A DNA stretch of 64,000 bases from Ceratotherium simum simum (taxonomy: Eukaryota > Chordata > Mammalia > Perissodactyla > Rhinocerotidae), in contig NW_004454163.1 of the NCBI RefSeq assembly GCF_000283155.1, positions 7,346,129 to 7,410,128 of the forward strand, given 5' to 3'. Positions 34,201 to 46,556 of this stretch are shown here, piece after piece; positions within the stretch are counted from its first letter, which is position 1, and every line of letters starts with the position of its first letter. The position numbers were made by a program, and so were the translations under genes. Under the pieces are notes generated by a model. The model was given only the letters and a program-made list of their open reading frames with translations. It had not been told where the DNA came from and did no database searches.

Positions 34201-35985
34201 CTCAATAAACTAGGAATAAAAGGATATTTAATCAACCTGATAAACGCTATCTACAGAAAACCACAACTAACATCATACTTAATGGTGACAGACTGAAAGC
34301 TTTACCCCTACAATCAGGAATAAGACAAGGATGTCTGTTCTCACCCCTTCTAATCAGCATTGTACTAGAGGTTCTACCCAGGGCAATTAGGCAAGAAAAT
34401 GAAATCAAAGGCACCTAGATTGGGAAGGAAGAAGTAAAACATCTCTACTTGCTGATAACATAATCTTGTATATAGAAAATCCTAAGGAATCCACACACAA
34501 AACTGTTAGAACTGAAAAACAAGTTTAGCAAAGTTGTAGGATGCAAGAGCAATATACAAACATCAATTCAATTTCTATATGCTAACAATGAACATTGTGA
34601 AAACGAAATAAAGGAAAGCATCAAAAAATAAAATACATAGGAATAAATTTATGAAAAGAAGTACAAGAATTATACACTGAAAACTACAAAACATCCTGGA
34701 AAGAAATAAAAGAAGCCCTAAATAAATGGAAAGACATCCTATATTTATGGATTTGAAGACTTAATATGGTTAAGATGGCAATACTCCCCAAATTGACCTA
34801 CAGATTTCATGCAATTCCTATCAAAATCTCAGGTACGTTTTTTGCAGAAATTCACAAGTTGATCTAAAATTCATATATAAATGCAAGTGACCCAGAATAG
34901 TGAAAACAATCTTGAAAAAGAACAAAGTTGAAGGACTTGTACTTCTCATAAAAGTAAAGTAAGTAAAATTTATATAAAGTTACAGTAATTAAGATAGTGT
35001 AGTATTGGCATAAGGATAGACACATAGACCAAGGGAGTAGAATTGTAAGTCCAGAAATAAACCCATATATCTATGGCTAATTGATTTTCAACATTATGCC
35101 GAGACTATCCAATAGAGGAAAGAATAGTCTCCTCAACAAATGATGTTGGGACAACTGGATAGCTACATGCAAAAAATGAAGTTGGACCCCTACCTCACAC
35201 TGTATTCAGAAATTAACTCAAAATGGATCAAAGGCCTAAATAAAAGAGCTTAAAGTATAAAACTCTTAGAAGAAAGCATAAGCCCAAATCCTCAGAATCT
35301 TGGGTTGGCAATGATTTCTTATGACACTAAAAGTAAAAGCAATAATAACAACAAAAATAGACAAATTAGACTTCATCAAAATTAAAAACTTTTATGCTTC
35401 AAAGGATACCATCAAGAAAGTGAAAAAAAAAATGTGAAAGGACAACGCACCAAATGGGAGAAAACATGTGTTCATACAAAAACTTGTACACAAATATTCA
35501 TAGCAGCATTATTTATAAGAGACCAAAAATGGCAACAACTCAAATGTTCATCAGTGAATGAATGAATAAACAAAATGTGGTATATCCTACAATGGACTAT
35601 TATTCAGCCATAAAAAGGAATGAAGTTCAGACACATACTACAATATGGATACACCTTGAAGATATTATGCTAAGTGAAAGAAGCCAGACACAAAAGGCCA
35701 CATATTGTATGATTCCATTTATGTGAAATGTCCAGAATAGGCAAATCTGTAGAGACAGAAAGTAGATTAGTGGTTGCCAGGGGCTGGGGCTGAGTGGATA
35801 GGGGAATGATTGATAACGGGTATGAGGTCTCTTTTTAGGATGAATGAAAATGTTCTAAAATTAGGATAATGGTTGCACAACTTTATGAATATACTAAACC
35901 TACTAAATTGTACACTTTAAAAGGGCGAGTTTTATGTTATGTGAATTATAGCTCAATAAAGCTGTTATAAAACAAAAAAAATCCA
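34201..35985 (+). mobile_element. L1 LINE 3' half, plus strand
   Basis: It starts inside ORF2 (ACAACTAACATCATACTTAA) and continues through ATTTATGGATTTGAAGACTT and TATTCAGCCATAAAAAGGAA to a 3'UTR with CAGGGGCTGGGGCTGAGTGG. It ends in a short A tail near 35980. Frames are broken. It sits in the 3' end of an L2. Confidence 0.87.
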
Positions 35986-36009
35986 TCCTGCACACAAAAA
36001 AATATTTGT

Positions 36010-36700
36010 TAAGTGAATGAAAGAATGAATCTATTCATATTGTATGTTCTTGAAAATGTATCTCAGAGTTTGTTCCATGTCAGTATTTATGAAGCACTAG
36101 ATGAGTGTGCAAGAATTCTTTATTTTAAATACATGTTGATGGACATTTAAGTCACTTCTGATCTTTTGTTATTGCAGACAGTGCTGCACTGAATATCCTT
36201 ACAGACAGGCCATTTCACAAAAGCATGGGTATTTATGAGATAAATTCCTAAAAGAGGAATTGCTAGGTCAAAGAGAGTTTACATTTTATTTTGTTTTTTT
36301 TATTTTTTCCCCCAAAGCGTGAGTAGATAGTTGTATGTCATAGCTGCACATCCTTCTAGTTGCTGCATGTGGGACGCAGCCCCAGCATGGCCAGAGAAAT
36401 GGTGCATCAGTGCGCGCCCGGGATCCGAACCTGGGCCGCCAGCAGCGGAGCCCACGCACTTAACCGCTAAGCCACGGGGCCGGCCCTGAGAGTTTGCATT
36501 TTAAAGTGTGACCGATGTCGTCAAATTGCTGTCCATAAAGAAGTTTTCCAATTTACCCTCCTCAGCCACGTACCAGCGGGCCTGTTTCCTTACATCCTCA
36601 CCCACACAGTGAGTTATCCAACCTTTTGATCTTGGCCAATCTGATTGATAAGGCTCAAATATCTCACTCTGATCTAAATTTGCATTTCTCTGTTTCTGAG
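36010..36700 (-). repeat. Old L1 fragment, minus strand
   Basis: Antisense L1 3' text: TTGCAGACAGTGCTGCACTG, AGGAATTGCTAGGTCAAAGA and CTTGGCCAATCTGATTGATA, split by an ERE. Confidence 0.6.
36288..36485 (-). mobile_element. ERE SINE
   Basis: TTTTTTCCCCCAAAGCG to GGGGCCGGCCC. Related target sequence GAGAGTTTACATTTTA and GAGAGTTTGCATTTTA flanks it. Confidence 0.85.
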
Positions 36701-37184
36701 AGAGGCTGGAAAGATCCTGTACATTCCTAGTATTCTCCGAAGCTCTGGAAGCTGTCCTAGGGTTGAGGACTGTAGAACTCACTGTGGGAACCAGAATCAG
36801 GGCTCGCCCTGCCAAGGAAGCTGCACGGAACCTCCAGAACAGGGTGTGAGTCATAGGTGAAATAGGTTTACCTTAATCACCAACGTCTGTTGGGCTCCTC
36901 CTCTGTGTGGGATGCTCTTCCAGGTTCCTGAGAGAGCTGGTTAGTCAGGAAGGCTCTCTTGGGGCTTGAAAGGTCATTAAACATCGAAAGTGCAGTTCTT
37001 CCATTGCTCATGCCAACCTTTGGATTAAGAAGCACATATTAAGAGTCTGGGAGAAATCAGTGGCCTGGTGTTACGTCTGCACACATCAAATGGGCACTGG
37101 TCAGGCTCACACAAACCACATCTAGTAAGATGAGTGGAAAACCTATGAAAAACAACCACAGCTTTATTTTGTGTTTTCTTTCAG

Positions 37185-37274
37185 GAACTGTCTATCTTGA
37201 CCATGCAGGAGCCACATTGTTCCCTGAGAGCCAGCTCACAAACTTCACTAAAGATCTCACGGAAAATGTTTATG
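37185..37274 (+). CDS. MOCOS: MOCOS exon 2
   Basis: This 90-base exon begins TVYLDHAGATLFPESQL, the conserved start of the NifS-like aminotransferase fold. The acceptor is GTTTTCTTTCAG and the donor is GTAAGA at 37275. It is in frame with exon 1 through the split Gly codon and ends on the first base of another Gly codon. An open frame runs on into the intron but has no homology. Confidence 0.95.
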
Positions 37275-37594
37275 GTAAGAAAAACACACCAAAACTGATT
37301 TTTGCATTGAAATTAGTCAACTACATTCAGCTGATACATCTCTGCTTAATAAATGTTGGATTAATAGACGGACCGTGCTGAGCACGCAAAGCTGAATAAG
37401 CCCCACGTGAGAGGGGGTCTCCTAGGGTCATTCCCTATAACACACATGCTGCCAGGATGGGAAGACCTGGCTCGGGGACACAAAGGTTACTTCCAGAATA
37501 AGGGGTCGGTGTCAGGAAAGGCACAAAGGTATGAAGGTGCTGTTCGGTGGTGGGATGACCCTGTGGGACTGGCACGTTGTGGAGGGTGGGGCGG

Positions 37595-38010
37595 CAGGAG
37601 GAACATTTATTCATTCATTCACTCCATGAATGTTTATTGAGCCACTGGTGTTCCGGCACGGTTGTGTAACGGGAAGAAAGTCAATACAGTCCCTGCCTTT
37701 GTGGACTATGGTCTAGTCAAGACAAGACCTTAATCAAGTGATTTCCAAATAAATGTGAATTACCACCTGTGTGACGGATATGAACAAAAGGCCCTGGTGC
37801 CATGGGGGTCTGTATCTGCAGAGTGACAGTGAGCTGGCAGTGTAGTGTCAGGGAAAACTTCCTTAGGAGTGAGGCGGATGCTGGAGGATGAGAAGGGATT
37901 CACCCAGAAAAGAGGAGGAGAAGGGCATTCCAGGCAGAGGGAAAAGCATGAGGCAAGACCCTGTAGTGGTTTCAGGAAGCAGCCCGGGAACACAGAGGGA
38001 GGGGAGGAGA
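37595..38010 (-). repeat. L2 LINE fragment
   Basis: ATTTATTCATTCATTCACTC then GAGCCACTGGTG and TACAGTCCCTGCCTTTGTGG, followed by GGGCATTCCAGGCAGAGGGA. This is the L2 3' region read backwards. Confidence 0.65.
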
Positions 38011-38189
38011 GTGGAGGAGGTATGAATGGAGAGGCAGGTAGGCACCTTGTAGGTGCTCTGTAGAGCGCGATGTTTATTCTAGAAACAATGGGCAGTCATT
38101 GAGGGCATTAATCAACAGCACAATGTGATCAGGAGATAGCTTTAAAGGAAGCTGGAACTAATAGCAGCAGTAGCAGGTGTAGCGGTGGT

Positions 38190-38460
38190 GATGATCCAGC
38201 AATGAATGATATTTACCGAGCACTCACGACGCTTCAGGTGCTGCTCCAAATGCTTCCTCTGTATTATCTCTCTCTCCATCCTCATGACAAGCTTCTGTTA
38301 TCAGATAAGCTAAGGTACGGGTTCTGTTATCACTCCTGTTTTACAGATGAGGAAAGCAGGTCCCTCTCAGAAAGGGTCGGTAAGTAACCTGAGGCCACAC
38401 AGTCAGGAAGTGCTGGAGCTGGGGGAGCTGAGTCTCCAGGCCGTCTGGCTCAGGAGCACA
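38190..38460 (-). repeat. MIR SINE
   Basis: GATATTTACCGAGCACTCAC, TCCTGTTTTACAGATGAGGA and GAGGCCACACAGTCAGGAAG in the order of an antisense MIR. Confidence 0.75.
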
Positions 38461-39427
38461 AGCCCTCAGCCCCCACCAGCCTGCCTCGGTTCATGATGGT
38501 CCCCTAATGCCACACTAAGGCTCTGGGCAGCCAGCAGATGTTTAAATCTGGGAAACAGTCTCCAGGGAGGATGCCAGCGAGGGACTTTATCTCGATTTTA
38601 ATCCATGATTTGCAAAGAGACCTGCAGTTCTCCCTCTTTCCCCTTTGCAAGAGTCATCACCTTGGGAAAGGTACTGGCCTGAGAGATGACAGAATTGAGA
38701 CTGCAGGTGGTCCCAATGATGCGGGACTGAAAACCAGGGTAACGAAGGGCAACAAGGGTAAGCACCAAGTCCCACAGGTTGCTAGCTGATGTGGAAAAGG
38801 AACATTCGTAGCTTCAATGGCCAGACATCTCCTAGACCCTACAGTGTGGTTTGAAAAAACAAAAACAAAAAAGGCCAGACTGTGTTAATGGGCACATGTG
38901 GTCCTGCTCCTGAGAAATGCTGGTGCCCGGCCCTGCAGGTCAGGCCCTTCAAGGGTCTGTGTTCACGTCAGGGGACTGTGTTTTGAGGGAGGTAATGATA
39001 CTCTGGGATACACACAGGGAGGGACACCAGGAGGGGAGAAAAACTAGAAATTGACAAGGGAAGGTTGAAATTGGGAGAGCCTTTTAGCCTTGAGAATGGG
39101 CGGCTAAGAGGAGACGTGACGGAGGAGGAGACGGATGTGTTTCTGCAGGAACGGTGCCAGGAGCAGGAGTGTGAACACAGGGCAACAGATGGGGACTTAG
39201 ATTAAGTGGCATTCATGGCTCTGTCTCATGGTTAGGGGAAAGGGCAGCCTCCTGAGGTTGTGTATGGGTTTCCCTGGAGTTATTGAACAGAGCTGGGCTG
39301 ACTACCTCTTGGGGAACTTGTAGAAAAGGTTCTTGCATTGGCCTGGCTGCCTCTGAGCTGGTTTCCAGTTCCAGAATGCTCTTCCTGGATCCCATCTTGT
39401 TTTACTAGTGAGGCAAGGGTTTTTGGG
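38461..39427 (+). other. MOCOS intron 2, nothing recognised
   Basis: G/A-rich unique sequence without a supported exon or named repeat. Confidence 0.45.
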
Positions 39428-40015
39428 TTGTTTCTTTAACAGCTTTATTAAGTTAGATTTCACATATCATAAAATTCATCTATTTCAAGTGTACAATTCA
39501 ATATTTTTAGTAACTTCACCAAGTGGTGCAACCATCACCATAGATCAGTTAGAACATTTTCATTCCCCCGATAAAATCTCTGATGCTGATTTACTGTTCA
39601 TCCCCATTGCCCGCCCCCAGCCCCAGGCAACCGCTAATCTACTACTTTCTGTATCTCTACGATTGCATTTGCCGGACATTTCATGCAAATGGAATCGTAT
39701 AGTATGTGAACTTGTGTGTCTGATGTCTTTCACTTAGCATGTTTTTGAGGTTCATTCATGACATAGCCAGTAGTTTCTCCCTTTTTATTGCTGAATAATT
39801 TCCCATTGTATGGATATTCCACATTTTGTCTATGTGTTCACCAGCTCATGGGCATTTCTCTTGTTCCCGGAGTTTGGCTTTACGAATAAAGCTGCTCTGA
39901 ACATCCATGTGCATGAATCTTTGTGTGCACATGTGTTTTCATTTCTCTTGAGTATATAGGAGTGGCATTGTTGGCTCATGTAGTAGTTTTATGCTTAACT
40001 TTTTGAGGGAGAGGG
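39428..40015 (-). mobile_element. L1 LINE 3' fragment, minus strand
   Basis: AACAGCTTTATTAAGTTAGA, ATTTCATGCAAATGGAATCG and TTTTATTGCTGAATAATTTC are the antisense L1 3'UTR and ORF2 end. It stops about 70 bases before MOCOS exon 3. Confidence 0.82.
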
Positions 40016-40083
40016 TTTTGGAGGAATATAAAAGGAGACACCATAAGTAGTGACTCGATGGCTTTGTCTTTGTAACCTGCCAG

Positions 40084-40150
40084 GCAACCCTCACAGCCAG
40101 AACATCAGCAGCAAGCTCACCCATGACACCGTGGAGCAGGTGCGCTACAG
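40084..40150 (+). CDS. MOCOS: MOCOS exon 3
   Basis: This short 67-base exon encodes NPHSQNISSKLTHDTVEQVR plus a Tyr and the start of an Arg codon. It is nearly identical to the mammalian MOCOS segment I know. The acceptor is AACCTGCCAG and the donor is GTGAGT at 40151. It ends with AG, completed by G of exon 4. Confidence 0.95.
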
Positions 40151-41028
40151 GTGAGTGGCAGAGGTGCCAGCCTGACTGGATACTTCTAAGGATAGACTTC
40201 CTTCCTACCATCTGCCTGCATCCCTCAAAGGTTCTGAGCTGGTTTCAGGAAGATCACATTCAGCTACATGGCCACACATGCACAATGGTAAACATCAGGG
40301 GCAGGGGATGGGAAGGTGAGAGTGAGGAGGTGCAGGGCGGACAGAAGCGTAGGTTGGTGGCTCTGAGGTATGCACAGCTGTTGTGTGTGGCTCTGGGTGG
40401 TTGGGGCCAGAGTGACAAGAAGTGAGCCAGGTTTCTAAGTCTTTTTTCAGAGAGAAGAAAAACAGTTCCTTTGGTTTTTCTTTTCATGTTTCATTAGACA
40501 TCTTGTTTTATTCATCTTTTTCCCCTCCTTTTTACTAATATTTGCATGTTAAACAGTTCTTTATATTTTTCCACATGTAATAATTAGTTTTTGGTGAATA
40601 ATTTCCAGGTGGTTACTTGAATCAATACAATTTCAAATTATTTCCAATTTGAAAGTCATACTGGGTTGCCAATATTAAAAGCAACGTGAAACAAGTCAAT
40701 GACTTGACACTTGTTATGACAGAGCTGCATAGTAGACCAAGGAGCAGGGGGTGTCAGCTAAGATTAAGGTCGTTGTGGATTTTTGTCTTATCCAGGTGGG
40801 GTGGGGACTTGGGAGGCAAGGTGATTTTGCCAGTTTGAACCTCTTTGTCATCTCTTCCCACAATTTCCTCTGCCCCTGCCCTAATTTCACAAGTGTGGCA
40901 AAGCCTGTCTGGGTTTTTTCTAGCTGTTAAGGTAGAAAGAGGTCATATTTAGTAGAACTACAACTACCTCCAAACATTTAACACTGGTGGGAGACCAAGG
41001 AGTTGCCTTGATGCTGTGCTTCTTCCAG
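40151..41028 (+). other. MOCOS intron 3, nothing recognised
   Basis: Non-repetitive sequence between exons 3 and 4 with no supported feature. Confidence 0.45.
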
Positions 41029-41670
41029 GATCCTGGCGCACTTCCACACCTCCCCAGAGGATTACAGTGTGATTTTCACGGCCGGGAGCACGGCTGCTCT
41101 TAAACTGGTGGCAGAGGCCTTCCCGTGGGTGTCCCCGGGCCCGGAGAGCAGCGGGAGTCGGTTCTGTTACCTCACCGACAGCCATACATCTGTGGTGGGC
41201 ATGAGGAAGGTCACCATGGCCATGAACGTCACTTGCATCCCGGTCAGGCCAGAGGACGTGTGGTTGGCGGAGAAACAGGGTACTGCCGCCAGCGACCCCG
41301 ACTGCCAGCTTCCGCATCTCTTCTGTTACCCAGCTCAGAGTAACTTTTCCGGAACCAGATACCCCCTGTCTTGGATAGGAGAGCTCAAGTCCGGGCAGAT
41401 GTGCCCTGTGAGCGTTCCTGGGAAGTGGTTCGTGCTGCTCGATGCAGCCTCCCATGTGAGCACCTCACCTTTGGACCTGTCGGTTCACCAGGCCGACTTT
41501 GTCCCCCTCTCCTTCTATAAGATCTTCGGATTCCCCACTGGCCTGGGCGCTCTGCTGGTGAATAATCGTGTGGCTCCTCTGCTGAGGAAAACCTACTTTG
41601 GCGGAGGCACAGCGGCTGCCTACCTTGCAGGAGAAGACTTCTATGTCCCCAGGCAGTCGATGGTTGAAAG
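41029..41670 (+). CDS. MOCOS: MOCOS exon 4, core PLP domain with Schiff-base lysine
   Basis: This 642-base exon holds most of the NifS-like cysteine desulfurase domain. Visible motifs include VIFTAGSTAALKLVAEAFPW, YLTDSHTSVVGMR, FCYPAQSNFSG, WFVLLDAASHVSTSPLDLS and HQADFVPLSFYKIFGFPTGL. The Lys in SFYK (codon 41519-41521) is residue 264 by my count, the position of the PLP-binding lysine known for human MOCOS. The Asp-Ala-Ala segment before it supplies the usual cofactor contact. The acceptor is GCTTCTTCCAG and the donor is GTAACC at 41671. The exon is intact. Confidence 0.96.
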
Positions 41671-43239
41671 GTAACCTTGCCAGGGGAGTGGCTGGCAGGG
41701 GTTCAGCAAGGCCAGGTCTGGCATGTGCCACCTGTAGAATTGTGCAAGGAACGGGGCTGGGCCACCAGGGTCAAGGGAGTTGGCCGTTGCTGGCAGGCAT
41801 GGAGGCTGGTGGCAGGGCTCAGGTCTGGGGGGCAGAGGTCAGTTATGATATGCCACAGGTGGCTCAGTGAACTCTGCCCCCATTTGTGGGCTTCTCCACA
41901 GTATGGGAGGACAAGGGCCTGCAGGTAAGGACTGCAAGCAGAAAAGGTGACAGGCTCTCAAGGACTAAGGAGGAAGGGCTGCCAGGCCTTTGCCTAGAGC
42001 ACTGACAAAGGCAGCAGCAATTAAAAAACAGTGACTTAAAGAGATGGCACCATTTGAACAAGTGTGCATACATGTTGACAGCATAGCCAGTTCTTCAGCA
42101 GCTAGAATCAGCTCAGCTTGGCATCTAGTTAGCAAGAGGAATCAATTAAATCAGAGGCCATCAGACTTGTGGGGCGCCATTAACAACAGCCTCTGTGAGC
42201 CCCGCTGTGAGTTACTAAGGAAGTTTGAGGGCAGGCAGCTACTTCCCCTCAAATGACGTAGACCTCTGCCCCAGTTTGTTGGTCTAAAAAAACAACAAAC
42301 CAACCCTGCCCCAGGGTGCAGGGGCAGGCAGTGTGAGTCATGCCTGGGGATCTCCCAAATGGCAATGGCTGTGACCCATAGATTGAATGTGTGAGAAGGC
42401 GAAAATGGCAGCTGAGCTAGGGTTCTGATGGGTCCAACAGCAGGGGATACTATGGGGTTGGGGCAGGGAGCTAGTCACCCTGCTGGTGCCTGAGGAGGCC
42501 TAGGGCTGGATGGGAAGGTGGGTCAGATCCCCCACAGACCCAGGTGCAGAGAGGGTCCTACAGATAGGAGCATGGCCTTGGCAGTAGAGTCATTGGTCAA
42601 ACACGTAGGCCCCAAAGCTAGATCACTGGGGAGTGAATCCTGGCTCCACAGCACACCAGCTATGGGAACAGGGGCATGTGACTTGATCTCTGCACCTCAT
42701 GTTTTTCCTATCAAGTGGGTGTCTAAAAGGAAGCGATTCTTTAGAGCTAATATAGGTGAAGCACCAAGATGGAGCTGGCATCAATACGTTATGAGGCTAT
42801 TTGATGTCTCTTTTATTTAGGACTTCTCCATGGTTGGGGGATTCTAAAATAGGAATGATAATGTAAAACCTTTTGAATCCAAGTATGATAATATAGCATG
42901 TAATATAACCGAGTATGAAAAGAATGACAGGCGCAACATCATATATATTAAAGGCAGAACAAACTGACAACCCAAAATTTATTGAGCCAATAGGGCACCT
43001 GAAGGCCAAGAGAAGTGGGGCAGCTCATTACAGGCTGGGCATAGGTGGGCTGGGCTGCACAGACCTCATTCCCTCCATTTAGGTTGGTTGCTTTATAGCA
43101 GATGCTGCACCAAGATTCCCAGAAAGCTGAATGTATTTACCATTAGAAGCCTAATTTTTTTCTTGTGAACTTAGGACTAGAACTCAAGAGATTTAATACC
43201 CAGCCCTGGGGTAAAAGGGCACATTTGTATGGTGATGGA
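41671..43239 (+). other. MOCOS intron 4, 5' part
   Basis: Mostly unassigned. A weak MIR-like stretch (GGGAGTGAATCCTGGCTCCA, CTTGATCTCTGCACCTCATG) lies at about 42590-42740. Nothing else is supported. Confidence 0.4.
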
Positions 43240-43360
43240 TGGCAACTAAACTTTTGGTGGTGAACACGACGTACTCCATACAGAAGTGAAAATACAATGA
43301 TTACACCTGAAGTTTATATAATGTTATAAACCAATGTTACCTCAGTTAAAAAAAATACCC
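43240..43360 (+). repeat. L1 3' terminus fragment
   Basis: TTGGTGGTGAACACGACGTA then ATAATGTTATAAACCAATGT and a short A-rich end, a typical L1 3' end in sense. Confidence 0.65.
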
Positions 43361-43476
43361 AACCCAAATGTTTCTTGAACATGTACCTGGACCATGTTCT
43401 TAGTCTTTTCAATCTTATAACCCAATGAGATACAACCTTTGATGGAAACAAAAAACTTCCCTTTCCCCCAAGAGTC

Positions 43477-43680
43477 TATTAATGATTAATTAATAAATAA
43501 TTTTTATTATTATTGAATAATCAATAACTTAAGACATTATTGGCTAATAATGTTTAACTTATTAAAGATTAATTATTTACTAATTCATTAGTGGTTAATT
43601 AAAGATTTATTCATTGATTCATTATTAATTCTGTACGTCTATTAATTACCATTAGTTTTATAAGGAAATGAACATTGCAG
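43477..43680. repeat. AT-rich TTAAT/ATTATT tract
   Basis: About 200 bases made almost wholly of A and T, with recurring TTAAT, ATTAAT and TTATTAT words in both orientations. It is low-complexity and prone to strand opening. Confidence 0.75.
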
Positions 43681-43779
43681 TAACAATATTTTGAGTGAAT
43701 CTGACCCCTAGAATATTAAAAGTACAGAACACAATATTTCCATTGAAAGTGTCAACTTGCATTAGACTGCTGTTTGTCA

Positions 43780-44440
43780 CCATCCTTCATCCTGATGCTT
43801 GCTGAAGCCACCTCACTGTGGCCCAGCTTCCCCCTCGCTCCTGCAGCAGCCAGAGGTGTCTTGTCAAAGCCTAGGTCCCATCCTGTCACTCCTCTCTCTG
43901 CTCAGAGCCCTTGAGCTCCCTGTTATCTCACCCAGGGTAGAAATTCTCTGACTGTATTCCCTACTACTCTCCGCCCTGTTGGCTCACGCGCTCCCAGCCC
44001 CACTGATGTCCTTGGTGTTCGGCAGTGTGCCAGGCTCCTCCTGCTCAGGAAGTTTGCTGCACCCTCTCTCTGGAACCCTGTTTCCCTCTGAAACTGTGAA
44101 CTTAGCTATTTCAAAATGATTGGTTTCCCTTGCTTCCTTACTTCCACTTGGTCTCTGCTCAAATGATCTCCCTCAGAGGGGACCTCCCCTGACCATCTTG
44201 TCTAAGGCAGCTGCCAGCTCTTCTGCATATGCATCTTTATTGCACTTGTCACTACCTGGCATGTTGCTTATTTGGTTCCTCTGTGAGTTTGTTCCTTGTC
44301 TCTGTGGCCTCAGGAGAACAGAAGCACTGTGAGGGCAGGGATTTACCCATCATGTTCACTGCTAGATCCTTAGCACCTAGAAAAGTGCCCGGCATTCAGT
44401 ACGCGGACAATAAAAATTTGATGAGTATTTTGACTACATG
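43780..44440 (+). repeat. L2 LINE 3' region
   Basis: Sense L2 text in order: CTCACTGTGGCCCAGCTTCC, CTTGAGCTCCCTGTTATCTC, CTGCTCAAATGATCTCCCTC, TTGCACTTGTCACTACCTGG, GTGAGGGCAGGGATTTACCC, and GTGCCCGGCATTCAGTACGC. Confidence 0.8.
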
Positions 44441-44984
44441 CATAATTATAAAATGCAAACAAAATGAACACCTTGATAATCCAGAAAGCGCACATCTACT
44501 GTATTGAGAGCCTCGTAATTTTTACCAAAGCCTGTGGTTCTGTAGGCTTTGGAATCATGGACTCTTATTAAGAACCTCCTAGCTGCACAATTGATCACAC
44601 TGAATTGATGCCGTCAATGGTCCTCTCTTGGGGTCAAGGGCAGCATTTCAAGAGCCCACAGCACTTGAGGTTTTGCCGAGTCCAAAGTCTTCCTGGGGGC
44701 AACGTAGCATTTCTCAAGGTGGTGACTGTCTTTGAGGGCCCTTTATCGCCACTGCTGTCCCACCCTGAGAAAGCTGCAGAGCAGGTCAGGGCCAGAGGTA
44801 GCCCAGTGTGTCTTGGTGTGCAAAGCCCTCTGTCCGAGGGGGAGAGCAGTGTTTTATAAGGCAGCAGAGGGAAGGTATTCATAGATTATGACTGAGCCTA
44901 AAATCAAAACCTTGTTACATACTATAAAATGCGCATGGAGATGCTGGCCGCAGCTTGACCTTGTTCCCCTCCCCCTGGTTACAG

Positions 44985-45061
44985 GTTTGAAGATGGCACT
45001 ATTTCATTCCTTGACATAATAGCACTGAAACATGGATTTGATGCCCTAGAGCGCCTCACAG
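44985..45061 (+). CDS. MOCOS: MOCOS exon 5
   Basis: This 77-base exon encodes FEDGTISFLDIIALKHGF and ALERLT. It follows the PLP lysine region and belongs to the same domain. The acceptor is CCTGGTTACAG and the donor is GTCAGT at 45062. The frame is intact across both junctions. Confidence 0.95.
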
Positions 45062-45459
45062 GTCAGTGGACGTTTTTATCCATGTGAAATTTGCTCCTGT
45101 TGCCCATGACCTTGAGGGAGCCCTGGCACAGGTGTGATTCAGATGAAGGAGCTAGAGTCTGTGCAAGTGAACGGCACAGGGCAGTTATACGCTGAATGTA
45201 GTTGAAGCTGATTCCAAAGAACTTCAGAATGACTTCTGAGGCAAGAGCAAGTGACTGAGGCTTTTTTTTGGTCAGTAAAAAGAACGTTTTAACAGGTAAC
45301 AGACTTTCCAAATCAGGAGATGAATAGCTTCACAGAAGCAGAGGAGCCATCCTTGGTCCTTGCACTGGGAATGGTTACAGATCCTGAGACCTTATTCAGC
45401 TCTTACCTTGCTGGGTCCTCCCATGCGGGAGCTATATGACAAGCCCACTTTGCCTACGA

Positions 45460-45545
45460 AGGAGCTTATGCTCAGAGAGGTTAAATGCCTTCCTCAGGGC
45501 CAGGGAGCTGATACCTGGGAGGGCTAGGATTTAAACCTAGGCAAT
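45460..45545 (-). repeat. MIR SINE fragment
   Basis: AGGAGCTTATGCTCAGAGAG, TTAAATGCCTTCCTCAGGGC and GGGCTAGGATTTAAACCTAG, the antisense MIR core. Confidence 0.6.
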
Positions 45546-45969
45546 ACTAACACCTAGCCCTGTGCGCCCAGCCACTGTCTCTGCTGCTGGCCTGTGCAAT
45601 GACACATGTTTTCCTTCCCTACAAGTGCTTGAGGTGTGTGAGCAGGTGGAGGGCTGCTACCACAGGCTGACATACAGATAGATGTCACTTCCCATCTTAC
45701 GGGGCTTGAGACAAAGGTGCATGACTGGAAGAACCTCTGTCTGGTGAGCCAGGCATCCACCATCCAGCTGTGCTTCTGGGTGCTCCTTCCAGAGGCTGAG
45801 CTTCTAGAACTGGGTTGCACTGCTTGTACCGTCCATATGGAGATGGGGTTGTGGTGAACCGGGGACATGACTTAGCAGTTAGGCAGTCCTTTCTCTCTCT
45901 ATTTCATCACAATAATGAGATCCTTAGGTTTCTCAGCCTTAGCCCAACACTGGGGCAGACAGGATTCAT

Positions 45970-46235
45970 GGGGCCCGCCCGGTGGCATTGTGGTTGGGTT
46001 CACGTGCTCCACTTCAGCGGCCCTGGGTTTGCAGGTTCGGATCCCTGGCGCAGACCTATGCACCACTCGTCAAGCCATGCTGTGGTGGTGTCCCATGTAA
46101 AGTAGAGGAAGATGGGCATGGATGTTAGCCCAGGGCCAATCTTCCTCAGCAAAAAAAGAGGAGGATTGGCATCGGATGTTAGCTCAGGGCTGGTCTTCCT
46201 CACACACAAAAACATAAAATAAAAATAAAGAAAAA
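45970..46235 (+). mobile_element. ERE SINE
   Basis: GGGGCCCGCCCGGTGGCATT head, GTTCGGATCCCTGGCGC box, tail CTCACACACAAAAACATAAA. It lies 320 bases before MOCOS exon 6. Confidence 0.85.
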
Positions 46236-46556
46236 GCTGTACATTTTTGCAATCTGTTACCAATTAACAGGTCTCAATTATCTCAACACTTAAGTAGCAT
46301 TTAAAAAAAAAAAAAAGAGGCGGACAAGAATGCCAATGGAAATATTCCACAGAAACAGCAATGGTAAACTGTGGTTCAGTACTAAAGACTAAACGTGTAT
46401 CGTATGGAGTGTACCATACAATATTTACAAGTATTTAAAATCATTAATATGAGGTCCAAGTTTGCCACTTGTAAAGATCTCATTTTCTTAAAAATGAGTG
46501 AGTGAATTTTATGTAAAGTTTATGATTCTCCTTGACATTTCATAATTGTTTTTGAG

